64,000 nt of DNA from Haliotis asinina (Eukaryota; Mollusca; Gastropoda; Lepetellida; Haliotidae): contig NC_090283.1 in the NCBI RefSeq assembly GCF_037392515.1, positions 28,412,249 to 28,476,248 of the forward strand. The letters are read 5' to 3'. The position numbers and the translations under genes were made by a program. Shown here piece after piece: positions 45,252 through 58,243 of the stretch. Numbering within the stretch: position 1 is the stretch's first letter; each line of letters begins with the position of its first letter. A model generated the notes under the pieces. That model saw only the letters and a program-made list of their open reading frames with translations, had not been told where the DNA came from and searched no databases.

Positions 45252-47560
45252 AAAAGTAAAAACATTGTAGGGGCAAGCATTTAGTGCACCCTATCACATG
45301 AACTATCCCTGGTCTTGGAAACACTTGTCAAGTTCAGTTCCATTTTCAGAACCTTATACGTTAATGTTAAAACCTAATACGTTTTACTGGTCTTTCCATT
45401 CCCGGGACTTCTGTTATTTTCATATGTATGAACTTATATATACCTTTGGTTGGCACTGCATGCATGGAAAATCATTAAAAGGGAGCAAACGTTGGCCCTT
45501 TGATACAAAGTATCAACGAGAACAGAAGTGTCCAACATACTGTTGGACTATCGTTATGATAACATAACAGAAAGCTCTTAAATGTTATCCCAAATGTCTC
45601 CCTTTGCTCATCAAAGAATGGTGAGTAAGTCTCGTCATCGTAACGCAAGCAACATTTCCTTCCTATCAATATGTGTGTATTGTTCTTAATTATCAGTGCA
45701 TTCCCAGTCGACATGTTAGTGAAGGTCACCAATGTCGACATCACCGGACAACGTTTCAAGACCACTTGTACACACTAAAGTGTCCAAAAGCTTCAGCCTC
45801 TCGCAGCTACCTTTCTGTATGTGCATTGACGTCATGAAGTTGAAAAGGGTCAACGAAAACGATTTAGCGTCAACTTATTTGCAACTTTATCACAGAGGAA
45901 GATCTACAATGGCAGAGACGTATTGCTTTACATACATTAAGTGCTTACCTTTATGGACACAAAGATATTCCTAGATAATATTCATATCAACATCCCGCTT
46001 CTGCTGTCACTTCCCTATGATATATAGGCCTCAGTATTAGTGATGTGTAATGATATACACAAAAAGTCACACATGACATGGTCATGACACTATAAGCATC
46101 GATCTCCGCAACTGGTATACGATGACATACATGAAACACGTAAGTGACAACGACCATACGATCACATTAGTTCCCTCTTACGACAACATGGGTTGCTGAA
46201 GATCAAGACGTGACCCAACATACCTCTGACCTCTGTTGATTAACTCGTAAATCCATAGTCTCATGATGTGGAGTGGAGTGACTACACTATGTATGTCGCC
46301 ATAATCAACCGGTCTCTGCATAATTAATTACTATCAACTACAGACAATTCTACTTTTGACTCTCTAGCAGATGTATGTACAGCAGTCAACAAAATGAAAT
46401 CGGCAGGACGTGGCGTGCAGAGCAAAATTGTGGACTATGTTAAACGCAGTTAAGTGTTATATTGTTGAAATTGTTGTGATTGTTAAACATGTTCTAGATA
46501 ATGTATTTGAACAATGAAATCAGAATTTTAATGTCAATGTACAAGAATAAATATATGTAGCCCATGTATATACGTGTCTCTTCATCTCTATAAGCCAATA
46601 TGGCGGTCAAACGTGAATAACGAACAACGGATATAGCGAACTAAATCCCTTGGTCCCTTGGAGTTCTACTGTATTCATATACTTTGCGTATACGTTGTCA
46701 GACGCTTTAGAATTAGATTTTGCGCGGAAAACCTTGAAATTGTCGATACATGTTGACAGTAGTTGGTGACCTCGTGTAGACAGATACTAATAGACCAACT
46801 GTTCTTCATTTCCCGAGTTCATTAGGTGACCGACCTCCCCAAGATGAACACTACCAAGTCGGCTGCATTGTTCAAACAGATATGAAACCACCAGCTGTGA
46901 TCAGCAGAGCGTGTTTTGATGAAAGTCGCCTTCATCTTGTTCTGTATATTCATTTTTCGAAATACGAATGCTAATATTACTAGGAGATTAGGCGTTTCAA
47001 ATGTAATTCCCTTCTTGTACGAAGCACATTCTCACTGTATCGCCGGGGTCTTACACATGCCAGTCATCGGTCTCATAGTCCACACTTTCTGCCCCGTCCT
47101 ATCTGTAATGTCCCCATTGAAGCCAGTCTAGACCCCAACTGTTCTAACTCTCCGAGCTACTGGGCTTAGTCAGTGTATACGCAGTTATATATTTCTATCA
47201 AAATTTCCTATTTTCGGAGGCTTACGCTTTGTATAACATGCCAGGATTGCAAAGTTGACAATTAAATTGACAATTGAATTATCTCGTGTAGCTTGATAAC
47301 GACGCTTTCAATCAAGGTTGTCCTCGTGTAAAGTGTCACAATACTTTCACGACTTCATTTGGCTAGTACTGTATACACGAATAAGTTATAGACACCATGC
47401 TCTATGCATTTCGTTGTGTCAACGATTTTCTTCTTATATATCTTCACGCTGTGCACTGAGTCATCATCATACACCTGGTGTGAAGGAGCAAGTAGTACCT
47501 CTGAAAGGTTGCAAGAAGAATACACAGAAGCTGCAATCCATTAAACGTTGCACGCAATGA
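45252..47560. other. Probable SLC1 5' intron; repeat fragment
   Basis: A degraded copy of the SINE-like element is at 46083-46205 (gcatcgatctccgcaactgg). The plus frame starting at ATG 46919 opens with a signal-peptide-like stretch but has no further support. Confidence 0.45.
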
Positions 47561-47579
47561 CGTTCGTCCAACTTTTGCC

Positions 47580-48122
47580 TAACAACAACACATACTCTAT
47601 ACACTTGTGGCAGTAGAATATCGGATACAGTTGTGAAATATAGATTGTATACTCTATACACGTGTGACAGTAGAATATCGGATACAGTTGTGAAATATAG
47701 ATTGTATACTCTATACACGTGTGACTGTAGAATATCGGATACAGTTGTGAAATATAGATTGTATGCTCTATACACGTGTGACAGTAGAATATCGGATACA
47801 GTTGTGAAATATAGATTGTATACTCTATACACGTGTGACAGTAGAATATCGGATACAGTTGTGAAATATAGATTGTATACTTTATACACGTGTGACAGTA
47901 GAATATCGGATGCAAGTGTGAAATATAGATTGTATACTCTATACACGTGTGACCGTAGAATATCGGATGCAAGTGTTAAATATAGATTGTATACTCTATA
48001 CACGTGTGACAGTAGAATATCGGATACAGTTGTGAAATATAGATTGTATACTCTATACACGTGTGACAGTAGAATATCGGATGCAAGTGTGAAATATAGA
48101 TTGTATACTCTATACCCGTCCG
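47580..48122. repeat. 57-bp minisatellite
   Basis: About 9.5 units of gtgaaatatagattgtatac, tctatacacgtgtgacagta, gaatatcggatacagtt, with a gatgcaagt variant in three units. A multiple of three, hence long spurious frames on both strands. Confidence 0.96.
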
Positions 48123-48293
48123 ACATTTAGTGCACCCGTGTAAGAAATAGACGGGCGCGCAATAGCTTGTATCTTATTAACTGCCTCTCTGCTGCCTTGG
48201 TGACAATAACGTCAATAATTCATTAACACTAAAATGTAAAATGTACAAGTACTAGACTTCTTCCTAAACAACATAAGCTTTCAGAATAGTACA

Positions 48294-48505
48294 CCGGCGT
48301 GGTGGGCGAGCTGTCTAAGGCACCAGGCTACTAATCCAGCGAGTTGCAGGTACAGCAACGTGCAGTAAACATGGACAAAGTAATGTGACTATGTGTCCCA
48401 GTCCACCCAGCTGTGAATGGGTATCTAGTAAGGATGGGAAAGCTATATTAACTCGGTGCTCCTGTTAAGGCTGCAAGAGTTGTATAATCCCCAGGGAGTT
48501 GAGAT
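48294..48505 (+). mobile_element. Second tRNA-derived SINE type
   Basis: A head ggcgtggtgggcgagctgtc with a decayed B-box region, followed by a body gtgcagtaaacatggacaaa, gtcccagtccacccagctgt and ggtgctcctgttaaggctgc ending at ccccaggga. Recognised as a family common in molluscan sequence; the promoter is mutated. Confidence 0.65.
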
Positions 48506-51500
48506 TGAAAATACGATGTGCCGTTGTTGTGAACATCCAGTGATCGAGGGGAAAAGCTGGATGTCGGCGCTATACAAGTATCTAGTTGCATTGTATTGTA
48601 CACCAATCATGGGCACGCGTTCCACTGTTTGCTGATCTGTCTGGAGTTCAGCTTCATGAACATCAATGTGATATAGTCTGCTAATTCCCTTTAGCCTTTT
48701 ACCTGGAACAATTACACCAGTCAAACTGCTGTATATATTTCATACCTGTATACTAAAACGAATGTTCGCTTTATGCTGGGCTGTTAAACCTATGGTATGA
48801 ACATTCCCCAACCTTTGAGGTACAATCAAGCATGCTTTATCCTCCAAGATTTCAAAGAGCGTCGCGGAACACTTGCTCATACATTGTGTGATCAGGTTTA
48901 TACATGGACGGGTTTTCAGAATGTTTACTGGTGAACATGTAGGGGACATTTTTTAACTTGACGCACCAGTGACGCAAATGAGTTTGATAGATATCGTGTG
49001 CTGTTGTGTTTGCCACCTTCGCACAAACACTGGGACTTGTTCATAAACACATAAGTGATTTCATATACATAAGGAAAGGGCTTTACAGACAAGTCAGATT
49101 AGGTAAATGATTCCGGAATTAGTCGGAATGTTGATTGGAGCAATGCCCCCAACGCCGGATGTGACGGCTATAACCCACCACACTGGCCCTCGTGCATTTC
49201 AGTAGATATAACGAAATAATGAACAATATAATAAACATAGCTCAATTTTGAAGCCGCTTTACTTTCATGATTCAAGTAAGAAACGACACTCGTCTGTTGC
49301 CGGAGTGTCGTCCCATTTGTAAGAACTCCCATATGTGAGAGTCATTAGTTAATTGGTTCAGTGCACATAGGTGGTGCTTCCTCATCCCTACAATGAAAGT
49401 GGGAACAGCCCTGTTGCTGAAGGCATAGTTCATTAGTGAGCTAATGTTTTTACTTAAAGAGCGTTTATATTTTTCACTAAAGAACATCGGTAGATACAGA
49501 AATAATGAAACAGATTATCAAAGAGATAGAGCAGCCTGGTTGACATCGGTACTTGCGGAAGGCCTGTCTTATAATCGTGATCGAAAAGATCTGTCAAATA
49601 GCTGTCATGTAATTCATTTATATTAATTATAGTTAAAGCAGTTATTATTACCTCTTTAAACACGTAAATCTAAGCATGTAAATTACTTTTTCTTTCTCTT
49701 TGGTGAATTAGCAGATACCCCATCAGTATCAGTGGAACTCATATCAAACTGGGCTGAAATGTTACGTTGAAGTGGCAAATTAAATACAATATTTTATAAT
49801 GTTATGAAAAGTTTATGTTCTTCAAATGCTGATTTTAATGTGCCATTGTTAACAAGTGTCAAGCGTATCCAACAGGATACTGGACTGTGTTATATTTGGC
49901 TAACCCAAGCTGTACCTAGCACCTAGCATTGTTTGACTTAAAGATACGGTTATAACTATATAATAAATAAGCGTTCACTATTTTAGGAACATTGTGGTCA
50001 CAATTACATTAATATTATAGACGCTGGTTTACTAAACTTACAACTTCAACCCACAGACTGCTCATTGTAAGGCACTGAAATATATAATAGACTCTGCCAA
50101 CTATATACATCATCACTTAATTAATACATTTATCAAAACTGGAATTTTTTATTCTTTTTATATGTATCGTTATGTTGTGTGTTCTCAGTGTCACAATATG
50201 TGATTTGTCACAATAAAATATCTGTCCTGTACTGTCACATTATTCAGTTCCATAACTAACCCCCAATTAGCTTGGGTTAATTCAGTCTAACACATAGGGG
50301 AGTATTTATGTTTTCTTTGCTAATTACCCACTCGACTGTCTGGCAATAGGGAGTTCTCACAAATGGGAGTAGACCGTTGCCAACTGTATAAGTCAGCCCA
50401 TCAAATGTAGGATATATGGAGCACCAATAAGAGTTCGTTTTGTACTCGTTTGACAGACTGCAGGGTACGACAGTGTCTGGCGCAAACTCATTATGTATGC
50501 ATTATGTATCATGAAATTATGCATAAACATTAATGGTTTTATTGTGTACGATCTGTTTGAGCAAGAAACGCTCCGCATGCAATTACTGTCCGCTGTCTGA
50601 GTTATTTTCCTCCAGAAAGATTAAGCCAAGACTGTGGGTAATTACATGTTATAAACCATAGGTGTATGACATTAATGTGTCTTTGAATGATACCATGAAA
50701 AAAAATTCAAACTGGGTTCAATCTGGAGTCTTACTTTCAGATTTCACCTAGAAATATAAAGATAAATGGACAAACGTGTTCTCCTCCACTCTGAGATTTG
50801 ATGATGGACCCGTAGCTGTCCAGATGAAGGGGCGTCCAAGTGTAACGTGGGTGAAATAGGGAGTGCATGTTACACTGCTTATACATCTAATAGTGGTGGG
50901 TTCTCCCTGTCTGGTAGTATAACGATGCCCTCCCAGTTTTGAACTACGGACATTTTGTCTTGCAACACGATCAGTATTTTTCTGATTGTGTTACGTATTT
51001 TCAAGGATTCCCTTCCTAATCTTATATAACTGAGATGTTGTTATGACGGCACTTAGCACCCGCACGTCTGTGTCAGCGTCGTGGATGGCTTCACACCAAA
51101 AGTGCCGTATGTGTTCGGACAAATTACTGTTGATTGCGTCATCTGCGACAGACTGACAACAGTTTTTTAAGGCTTTCCGGTGCATCGTGTGGATGTCGTC
51201 AGCAGAATCAATATTTACTTCCAAACAGAGCGTTCATGTCGGTTGAAAGCGTGTTATATGAGTTCGACCAGATTTTGTGGGTGACGCAACACTTATAATT
51301 TAGGTACAGTAGTTAATTAATTTCATTCCAATATGTTATCTGGTAAATACATATTCTCGGTAGGCATTCGCAACCAGAACACTCTACACGACCTACTCTC
51401 GAATGTCATCATGACCCTGATACACAGCATAGCAGACACTTTCAAATGGAGGCGTCTCAACCGGGGTGTTTGCTCAAACAAAATCCGAATGGATTAAATT

Positions 51501-52320
51501 AAAATATGTAGAGAAGCGCGACAAACGACTGCCAGTCTGTTAAATTGTTTTTTCATGCTTTAGGGGTAGTTATATCACAAATTGAAACAAATAAAAGAAG
51601 GAAACCATGTTAAGTTAACACCAAAATTCTTTACTCAAAACTACACCTTATTTTGTTTTTATTTCACGTGAAACTATCATCAATAGGAACCTACTTTCTT
51701 GATTATCGTGCAGTATTAAAATTCACTCACCAAAGTACATGTGAATGAAAAATAATTATCGTGAAGGAAATGTTTTTAATGATATCATAACCAAATGAGC
51801 TCCTCAATATGGTTTCATAGGTAGAAACACAGATGTTATGACTTCTTTCATATTTACGCGAATCAAGGAATTTGACGTACACTGAGGTTTAACAACAACT
51901 AACTGCAGATCAGCCTGAGGTATAAACACTAATGCATATTTTCTTTCTTTCTTTCTGCTACCAGAGCTTGATGCTCATTTTTTTTGGCACAATATTGTGT
52001 ATTACATAATGTGTGGCAAAAATACGGAGCAAGATAATAGCACACCGATCAAACAAGCATGCTGCAGTCCACTGTTACAGCTGAAAGATTACTCACTGGA
52101 ACATATAATACGCGTTCAGGTACTGAACACTAAAAGGGGGGGATATATGTCTACACTAGAAGACATTTCCCTAAATTTTAATGAGCCTTATATATTTAGG
52201 ATAATGAAGGACAACAGACAGCGTGGGTTGAATGCTGTGAAATCACAATCATGACAGGTCAAGGTTATCTCAGGAACATTTTTCATTTGAAAATATTGCA
52301 GATGATCAGAGACAACTGCA
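48506..52320. other. No gene recognised
   Basis: Presumed SLC1 5' intron. The minus frame at 50991-51224 has protein-like composition but no ATG at its start and no clear splice context. Confidence 0.45.
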
Positions 52321-52323
52321 TTT

Positions 52324-52524
52324 CATAAGAATGTCATTTAGAAGTGAAAATACATAAGAATGAAGATTTTTATGGATATCAACTTCTTTATGAGAGAACA
52401 CAACGTGTTCATCCGATGAAGGAGTAAGCATTAACTCCGAAACGTTGTGTTCTCTCATAAAGAAGTTGATATCCATAAAAATCTTCATTCTTATGTATTT
52501 TCACTTCTAAATGACATTCTTATG
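52324..52524. repeat. Perfect 82-bp-arm inverted repeat with hammerhead-like loop
   Basis: The arms 52324-52405 and 52443-52524 appear to be exact reverse complements. The 37-base spacer has ccgatga, then a short stem ggagt/actcc, then gaaac. That order (CUGAUGA-like, stem II, GAAA) is the hammerhead ribozyme core, but the first motif has C for U. It may be a terminal structure of a Penelope-like or retrozyme-type element. Confidence 0.85.
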
Positions 52525-53980
52525 TATTTTCACTTCTAAATGACATTCAAAGACTTAACTGCATTTCAACTGAATGTTCTCAAACTATCGAACATTACAA
52601 CCACCTGTTGACAGAATACTTTGAACCAATCTGAGTCTTATCGATATATTCAATGTTTAAATATATATTCCACTATGTAAAATGTTTTGTATTTATGAGA
52701 CTCGCACGGACACTAACAGATGTGCAACATATAGATATATCAAAAGACAGGCGATCTATTTAGACTCACGTGAAGAGACCGCAAGCTACCGTTTGTGCCC
52801 GAAGTAACAAGCTGAAGAAGTGGAATGTGATTAGAGCAAATATCATTTACGTAAATTAATATACATTGTCTACATGATCAAACAATGAATTACAGTGAAA
52901 ATATGTCTCCCATATATGCTTCTCCCACTGACAGCAGGAGTCTACGTGGTTATTCTGTGTTTGTTGCCTACAGTACTGAGATGTTGGAACGAACTGAGCG
53001 TGAGACAGGGCATCTGTCTGGGACCCCTACCATCACGCCTGAGGGGGCACGGCAGGTGTCGCTGCTTGACCCCATGTATCAATACTCATGTTTGCTAGAC
53101 GGAAACCTGTCAATGTTTACTTTATGACTATTTGCCAAGTTTGTGTTTTAATTTATATAGTGGGGTCATTATTCAAACATAGGCAAACACAAACGCTACA
53201 CAGACATAACTAATGTGGCTGTAAACAGACTGATTACTTTCATCATGATGTAGTAGTAAATAACGTGGAGACGCCGGTACTCCACTGAATACTTCAACAT
53301 GTGAGTAGGAGGGACAACGAATTTTGCCCTGACACGTTCAATGTACTGTTGGACAAAGCGATGGTTGAATTCTCACGACTTTAACATAGATGTACGACAG
53401 ATTTAGTCCTATTGTCGCCTTTGTGGATGGCACAGGCCATCAACATACAAGAGTCGTCAGGTTCATCTCAGTTTGGTATCGTATAATTCAAAGAGAATAT
53501 CCCCATCTCCAAGTATCACGATCACTTACACCCTCACTGTGACCTCGCTCCACCCACCCCTGTAAACACACTCCCCACCAAACCCTTCACTCACATAAAA
53601 ACCAAATGAGCTATTTGCCAAACGGGAGATCGGGGTAGGAACTGCTAACTCCATCTCCAAAATCACAACCCGCACATAGCAGGCAATACACGCAGGTAAC
53701 TGCGCGATATTGGCCAGTTACACATCACAGTGTATTTTATGCAATGAAAAAAAAAAGAATACAAAAATACACACCTGTGAACGTTGATTAGGACATTTGT
53801 ACATGAAAACACGGGCCTGTTTATAATGCACCTTTCTGTGTTGACAACTGCGATGCACTCGGTAACCAAGTTATTCAGGTCGGTATTCAGATTAATTAGT
53901 CAATGTGCAACGAGAGACAGATTTTCACGTGATGTGGATACACTTGGGGTCGTTTGATTAAAAACCTGTAGCACAGTAGC
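52525..53980. other. No gene recognised
   Basis: Presumed SLC1 5' intron. Open frames at 52885-53127 are short and unsupported. Confidence 0.45.
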
Positions 53981-53987
53981 ATGCAAG

Positions 53988-54027
53988 TAGACACACACGC
54001 ACACGCACACGCACACGCACACGCACA
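53988..54027. repeat. (CACACG)n microsatellite
   Basis: CACACGCACACG units; open on the minus strand as Cys/Val repeats, non-coding. Confidence 0.95.
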
Positions 54028-54124
54028 AACACAAAGCAACACATGTACGTACAAACAAATGAACAAATTCATAAACACGTGTATGCACACACTCAAGCCA
54101 CATACCTGCATAAAAGCACAACCC

Positions 54125-54362
54125 TCGAAGGTCCGGGTTAGAATCGATCTTCAGTAACCCAAGCTTGTAGTAAGGGGCGACCAACGAGATCGGGTGATCG
54201 GCCAGGCTTGCTGATTTGGTTGACACATGCCATCGGTTCGCGCAGATCGATGCTCATGATGTTGATCACTGACTTGTCTGGTCCAGACTCGATTATTTAC
54301 ATACCGCCACCATACAGCTGGAATATTGCTGAGTACGGCGTAAAACTAAACTCACTCACTCA
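54125..54362 (-). mobile_element. Dispersed SINE-like element, reverse orientation
   Basis: The reverse complement runs from gtgagtgagtgagtttagtt through cagcaatattccagctgtat and agtctggaccagacaagtca to the distal block. It is diverged from the copies at 30478 and 33816. Confidence 0.82.
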
Positions 54363-54970
54363 CTGGAAATATGCATCCGAATAAAATGTAGAACTAACTC
54401 ACTATCTCATAAAACACACAAATACAGACAAGCCCACACATACAAACAAACAAATGCACATGAAGGTCGTTATACAGTTCTACCGTCTTAAATACAGGTT
54501 AACGTATTTCACCAATCCCCCTTCCCATTTCCTGCACATCCTGTATATACGCCTTCATACACGTCAAACAACGTCTACATCTGTTTGGCTACATTCTCTC
54601 CGAGTCTAGGGGTGGTTGCGTCATCTGTGTATTGTTACAATCATAATGTACTCTGCATCCATGATAGTGTACTCCGTGCATTATATCAATATGGGTACTG
54701 GTGCTGTTTCTCCACAATCACATTAAGTTGTAATTAGTGTAAGGACTGAGGCCCGACGTGAAATATAATTTAATAGTTTGGGCGTACAGATACACATGGT
54801 AGCCCAAAGTTAGAATTAAGAGTTTAATACACATTATCCATTTGTCTCTAACAATATACACTGATCTAAATGTAACATTATTAAAGACTGATTAAAAAAT
54901 AAGAGGATGATAATAACAGCAAGCAATAAGAACATAATAATTACAGATCATATATATGAAATACACTTAC

Positions 54971-55095
54971 TAGGTTTCCACCGCCTCGAAGACGTCCTCT
55001 ATCTGCCAACTGTTGTATCGATGTGACTGCTACAGGTAACAGCGTCTGTGACGACACAGCGACGGCCTGCGTATCGAGCCGCGCCGCTCTGTTTA
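54971..55095 (-). promoter_or_regulatory. Probable non-coding first exon and CpG-rich promoter of the SLC1 gene
   Basis: On the minus strand a strong donor (CCTA/GTAAGTG) follows 54971. The preceding ~150 bases are unusually GC- and CpG-rich for this window (gagcggcgcggctcgatacg). The SLC1 start exon has an acceptor right before its ATG, which requires an upstream UTR exon; this is the best candidate, about 9.7 kb away. The link is inferred from position and splice sites only. Confidence 0.45.
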
Positions 55096-55099
55096 GTCA

Positions 55100-56600
55100 C
55101 TTTTATCGTTGTTTACATCCGGGTACTCGCCTTTGCGGTGAATGGGTTTGTGAGAGCGCATGACGAGGCAGATTTGGGGAGGAAAAGTGCAGGTTCTTCT
55201 GGAAGAGTTTCAACAGTATCAATGACGTAATAATACAATAGTTTCTGCCATGTCATGATTCATACGAGTAATGCGTTGTGTGAGTATACCCGTGTGAACA
55301 ATCACACACGTGTTTTACCAAATTATGTCCCGTTTTTTGCTAGTAAGCATTTGTATTGTTTCCTATTGTTTGGTAAGTTCCCCACCGTCACTATATTGTC
55401 TTTACTTTGATCGGTTATTTTGTTTGTTTCTTCAGTTTAGCAAAAGGAAAGACCACAGAAACATAAAATTACACACACAGGGGGAAACTTCAACGACATT
55501 TATTTTACACTTCCATAAAACATGCCTCCCTCCATATGTTATAAAAACGGTTCCAGTTTCGGGGGCAACACAATTAGAAGTCCTAGTGTTATAAAGAAAA
55601 ACGCTTTCATGACGAGGGGTATTACTCCTTTCTTACTTGCGTATATAGCGATGTTATCACTGGACCAGGCTATATCGACTGATTTTATGTGATTGTTTTA
55701 GAATCAAACTGATCAAGTCCATATGCTCAAATGTTATAATATATATATATAGTGTCCTGTAAATGGCTAAGTGTTAAACATACGTTTCGGACGATCTGTA
55801 TATATTTCATGTATTATACGCCACTTTAAAGTACCAAGTTAGACTGCCTGTCTGCCTGTCAGCCTGTCAGCCTGTCAGCCTGTCTGTCTATTTATCCTGA
55901 TTTCTAGGCTAATTACTCAACCACCTCAAATACTGTAAAGGTGTTGGTGAGTTACTGGTTATGTCAGGCACTAATGACAGAAGGAGACGGAGAACTATAC
56001 TTTACCTTAGACTTTACACTCTCCACACATATCGCAGAGTACCAACACGAAGACTCTGTCGACCTTGAGACATCTAACGTGATCAAGGAATGTGAGTAAA
56101 CGGGTGGTTTAGTTTACTTCGGGCACTGCGGCTCGCGGTGTACAGTTGCGTCCCTTGGCTGGTGACTGGTTCTAGGCTAAATCTGCTATGATCGCGCAAA
56201 TTCCTGGGGGTCTCATCTAGGGGGTAGATACAATGACACCAACATAAACATAAACACCAGATACAAGTCAATAACTTGGCTGTATGCTGTATGACATCTC
56301 AAGGACCACATTGAAGTTAATGGTTTGCCGAATATAAATAACGTGTTGCAGTAATGCAAACAGACATATTGAACTGCTGAAACTGTAAAGTGAGTATGAA
56401 TTCATTTGAATATATTTTGGATTGCTCCAGTGACAACAGTTCAATCATAACTGATCTGACAAAATATTTAGGAGATAAACGTAACGTGTTGAAAATGAAA
56501 ATTGTATAACGAAATTAGAATTATTACGTTTATCTCCATTCTACCATAACTGCGATATTAAGCTTTAAACAAATACACACTGCGTTGGAATATCAGAGTT
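55100..56600. other. Intergenic, no gene recognised
   Basis: Contains a (TA)n tract at about 55738-55752 and a short (TGTCAGCC)n repeat at 55855-55885. Confidence 0.5.
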
Positions 56601-56621
56601 ATATGCATACATACATGTACA

Positions 56622-56625
56622 TTTG

Positions 56626-56661
<36 letters not shown>

Positions 56662-56662
56662 T
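56622..56662. repeat. (GTGC)n microsatellite
   Basis: About ten GTGC tetramers, ending in GTGTGT. Confidence 0.95.
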
Positions 56663-56851
56663 GTGTATGAATGTCGTTGATTAACCAATCACAATCCAGT
56701 ATTTACTGAAGTCATGGTAGAATAATTTTAAACATGGTGTAGAACACAACACAAGGACGAACTACTTTTCTTTGCGCAGCACCTTTAAAATAACGTCCGC
56801 CGAACGATCGCTGCACGTAACAGCTGGGGTATTACTGTAGATAGTTGACTC

Positions 56852-56889
56852 AGAGACCATATACCGATATATATCGGTATATGGTCTCT
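56852..56889. repeat. 38-bp perfect palindrome with flanking direct repeats
   Basis: agagaccatataccgatat and its exact complement meet without a spacer. The sequence tagttgact lies on both sides (56842-56850 and 56889-56897). Confidence 0.9.
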
Positions 56890-56899
56890 AGTTGACTGA

Positions 56900-57835
56900 A
56901 CAGCCCAGGCAGATAATAAAATAACACCATCGTGGTCTATATCGCTTTTATTGTCACACCAGTCGAGAATAAATAAACACTGAGAATCAATTGTAAAATT
57001 AATAAGACAGATTCAATTACCGTATGTTTTTAACAAAACATTGATCGCACAAAGTTCAGTTAGGAACACATCTCACCACTGATTCACCTATAGTTTATCA
57101 ACAGTCTATAGAAAGAGTTCATTTACGGGAAGACCCACATCTTGGTGATTTCAGTGACAGGACGTGTGCTTGATGAAAGTGGAAACCCGTGATAAATGTA
57201 TCAGGACGCAAATGTCCTTGTAACGATTACTAAGAAGTTTCTGAGTGATGCTGCTGCTGCTAAATTTCGAGATGGTAGTGGCGGTGGCCTCGTGTGCATA
57301 AAGCTGGTGACAGTTGTTTGCCAGTTTGACCTTTGAGATCTGCAGTCCAAAACAAAGCTTCAAGGATGTTTATAAGCGCTTTGTCCAATATTGTCACGAT
57401 GGGGACAAAACTTAGGGCTAAAGCAAACATGTATTCGCATGAACATAGGAAATTTTGTTATGAACAAAACCTGCTTAGATATGGATCAGTGTCGGGGAAG
57501 CTGTTTCAGCAATCCAGGAGGAACATCCCATTTGTTGCTGGTACTCATAACCAATTTCTTCACTTCAACAAATGGGGATATGCCGTCAATAGATGAAACA
57601 TTTCGGTCCGGCTTAATCACAATTCAACAGAACTCAAGTACTTGGGATACAGTACTTCAGAGAATACAAGTGGAATCTGGCTTGTAATGACAGTTCCTCA
57701 AGGTAGATACATACATATTGCAGGGATAATGTATTCCCTGAGGCAAACCTTTACTTCTCCTGCATATGTGCCCATCTTGTTTATGAACTATCTGGTCGCT
57801 AAGTCTGTGATTGAATTGTAGTCCAGTTGACTGAC
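56900..57835. other. No gene recognised
   Basis: Plus frames at 57333-57687 are open but show no family pattern or splice pairing. Confidence 0.45.
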
Positions 57836-57837
57836 AG

Positions 57838-57904
57838 AGAAGAAGAAGAAGAAGAAGAAGAAGAAGAAGAAGAAGAAGAAGAAGAAGAAGAAGAAGAAGA
57901 AGAA
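57838..57904. repeat. (GAA)n microsatellite
   Basis: About 22 units, purine-only, able to form triplex structures; opens a poly-Ser frame on the minus strand. Confidence 0.97.
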
Positions 57905-58161
57905 ATATAGTTTATTGTTGCATCAAATGCTGAATTACAACAAAAGACATTTCGTTGTTCCAGAGAACAGCATCCGACCATATGGCCTAAGAGTTGAAAA
58001 TAAAGTCACACCAACACATACACACACGTAATGAGTTTGTTAGTACTGAGCTGGACTTAAGATACGCAAATATCAAACTTTTTATCTGAGGTGCATGTAT
58101 GGTTACAATGTATTTGGCTGTCCTCAGCCGTGGTGTTGCTGAAATATTGCTTAAAGTGGCA

Positions 58162-58163
<2 letters not shown>

Positions 58164-58242
<79 letters not shown>
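58164..58242. repeat. (CA)n microsatellite
   Basis: About 39 uninterrupted dinucleotides. Confidence 0.97.

Positions 58243-58243
<1 letters not shown>

Noticed and set aside
46919-47131. Small secreted protein starting MKVAFILFCIFIF
   Set aside because: A short unsupported frame in SLC1 5' intron sequence, with no repeats, cysteine pattern or splice continuation.
47467-48130. Tyr-rich repeat frames on both strands
   Set aside because: By-product of the 57-bp minisatellite, open in several frames, no splice sites.
50991-51224. Protein-like minus frame (IDSADDIHTMHRKALKNCCQ)
   Set aside because: No ATG at the frame start and no clear acceptor or donor; may be a transposon scrap.
55048-55230. 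Plus-strand 60-codon frame over the CpG-rich region
   Set aside because: Openness is explained by low stop density in GC-rich promoter-like DNA; no splice or family support.
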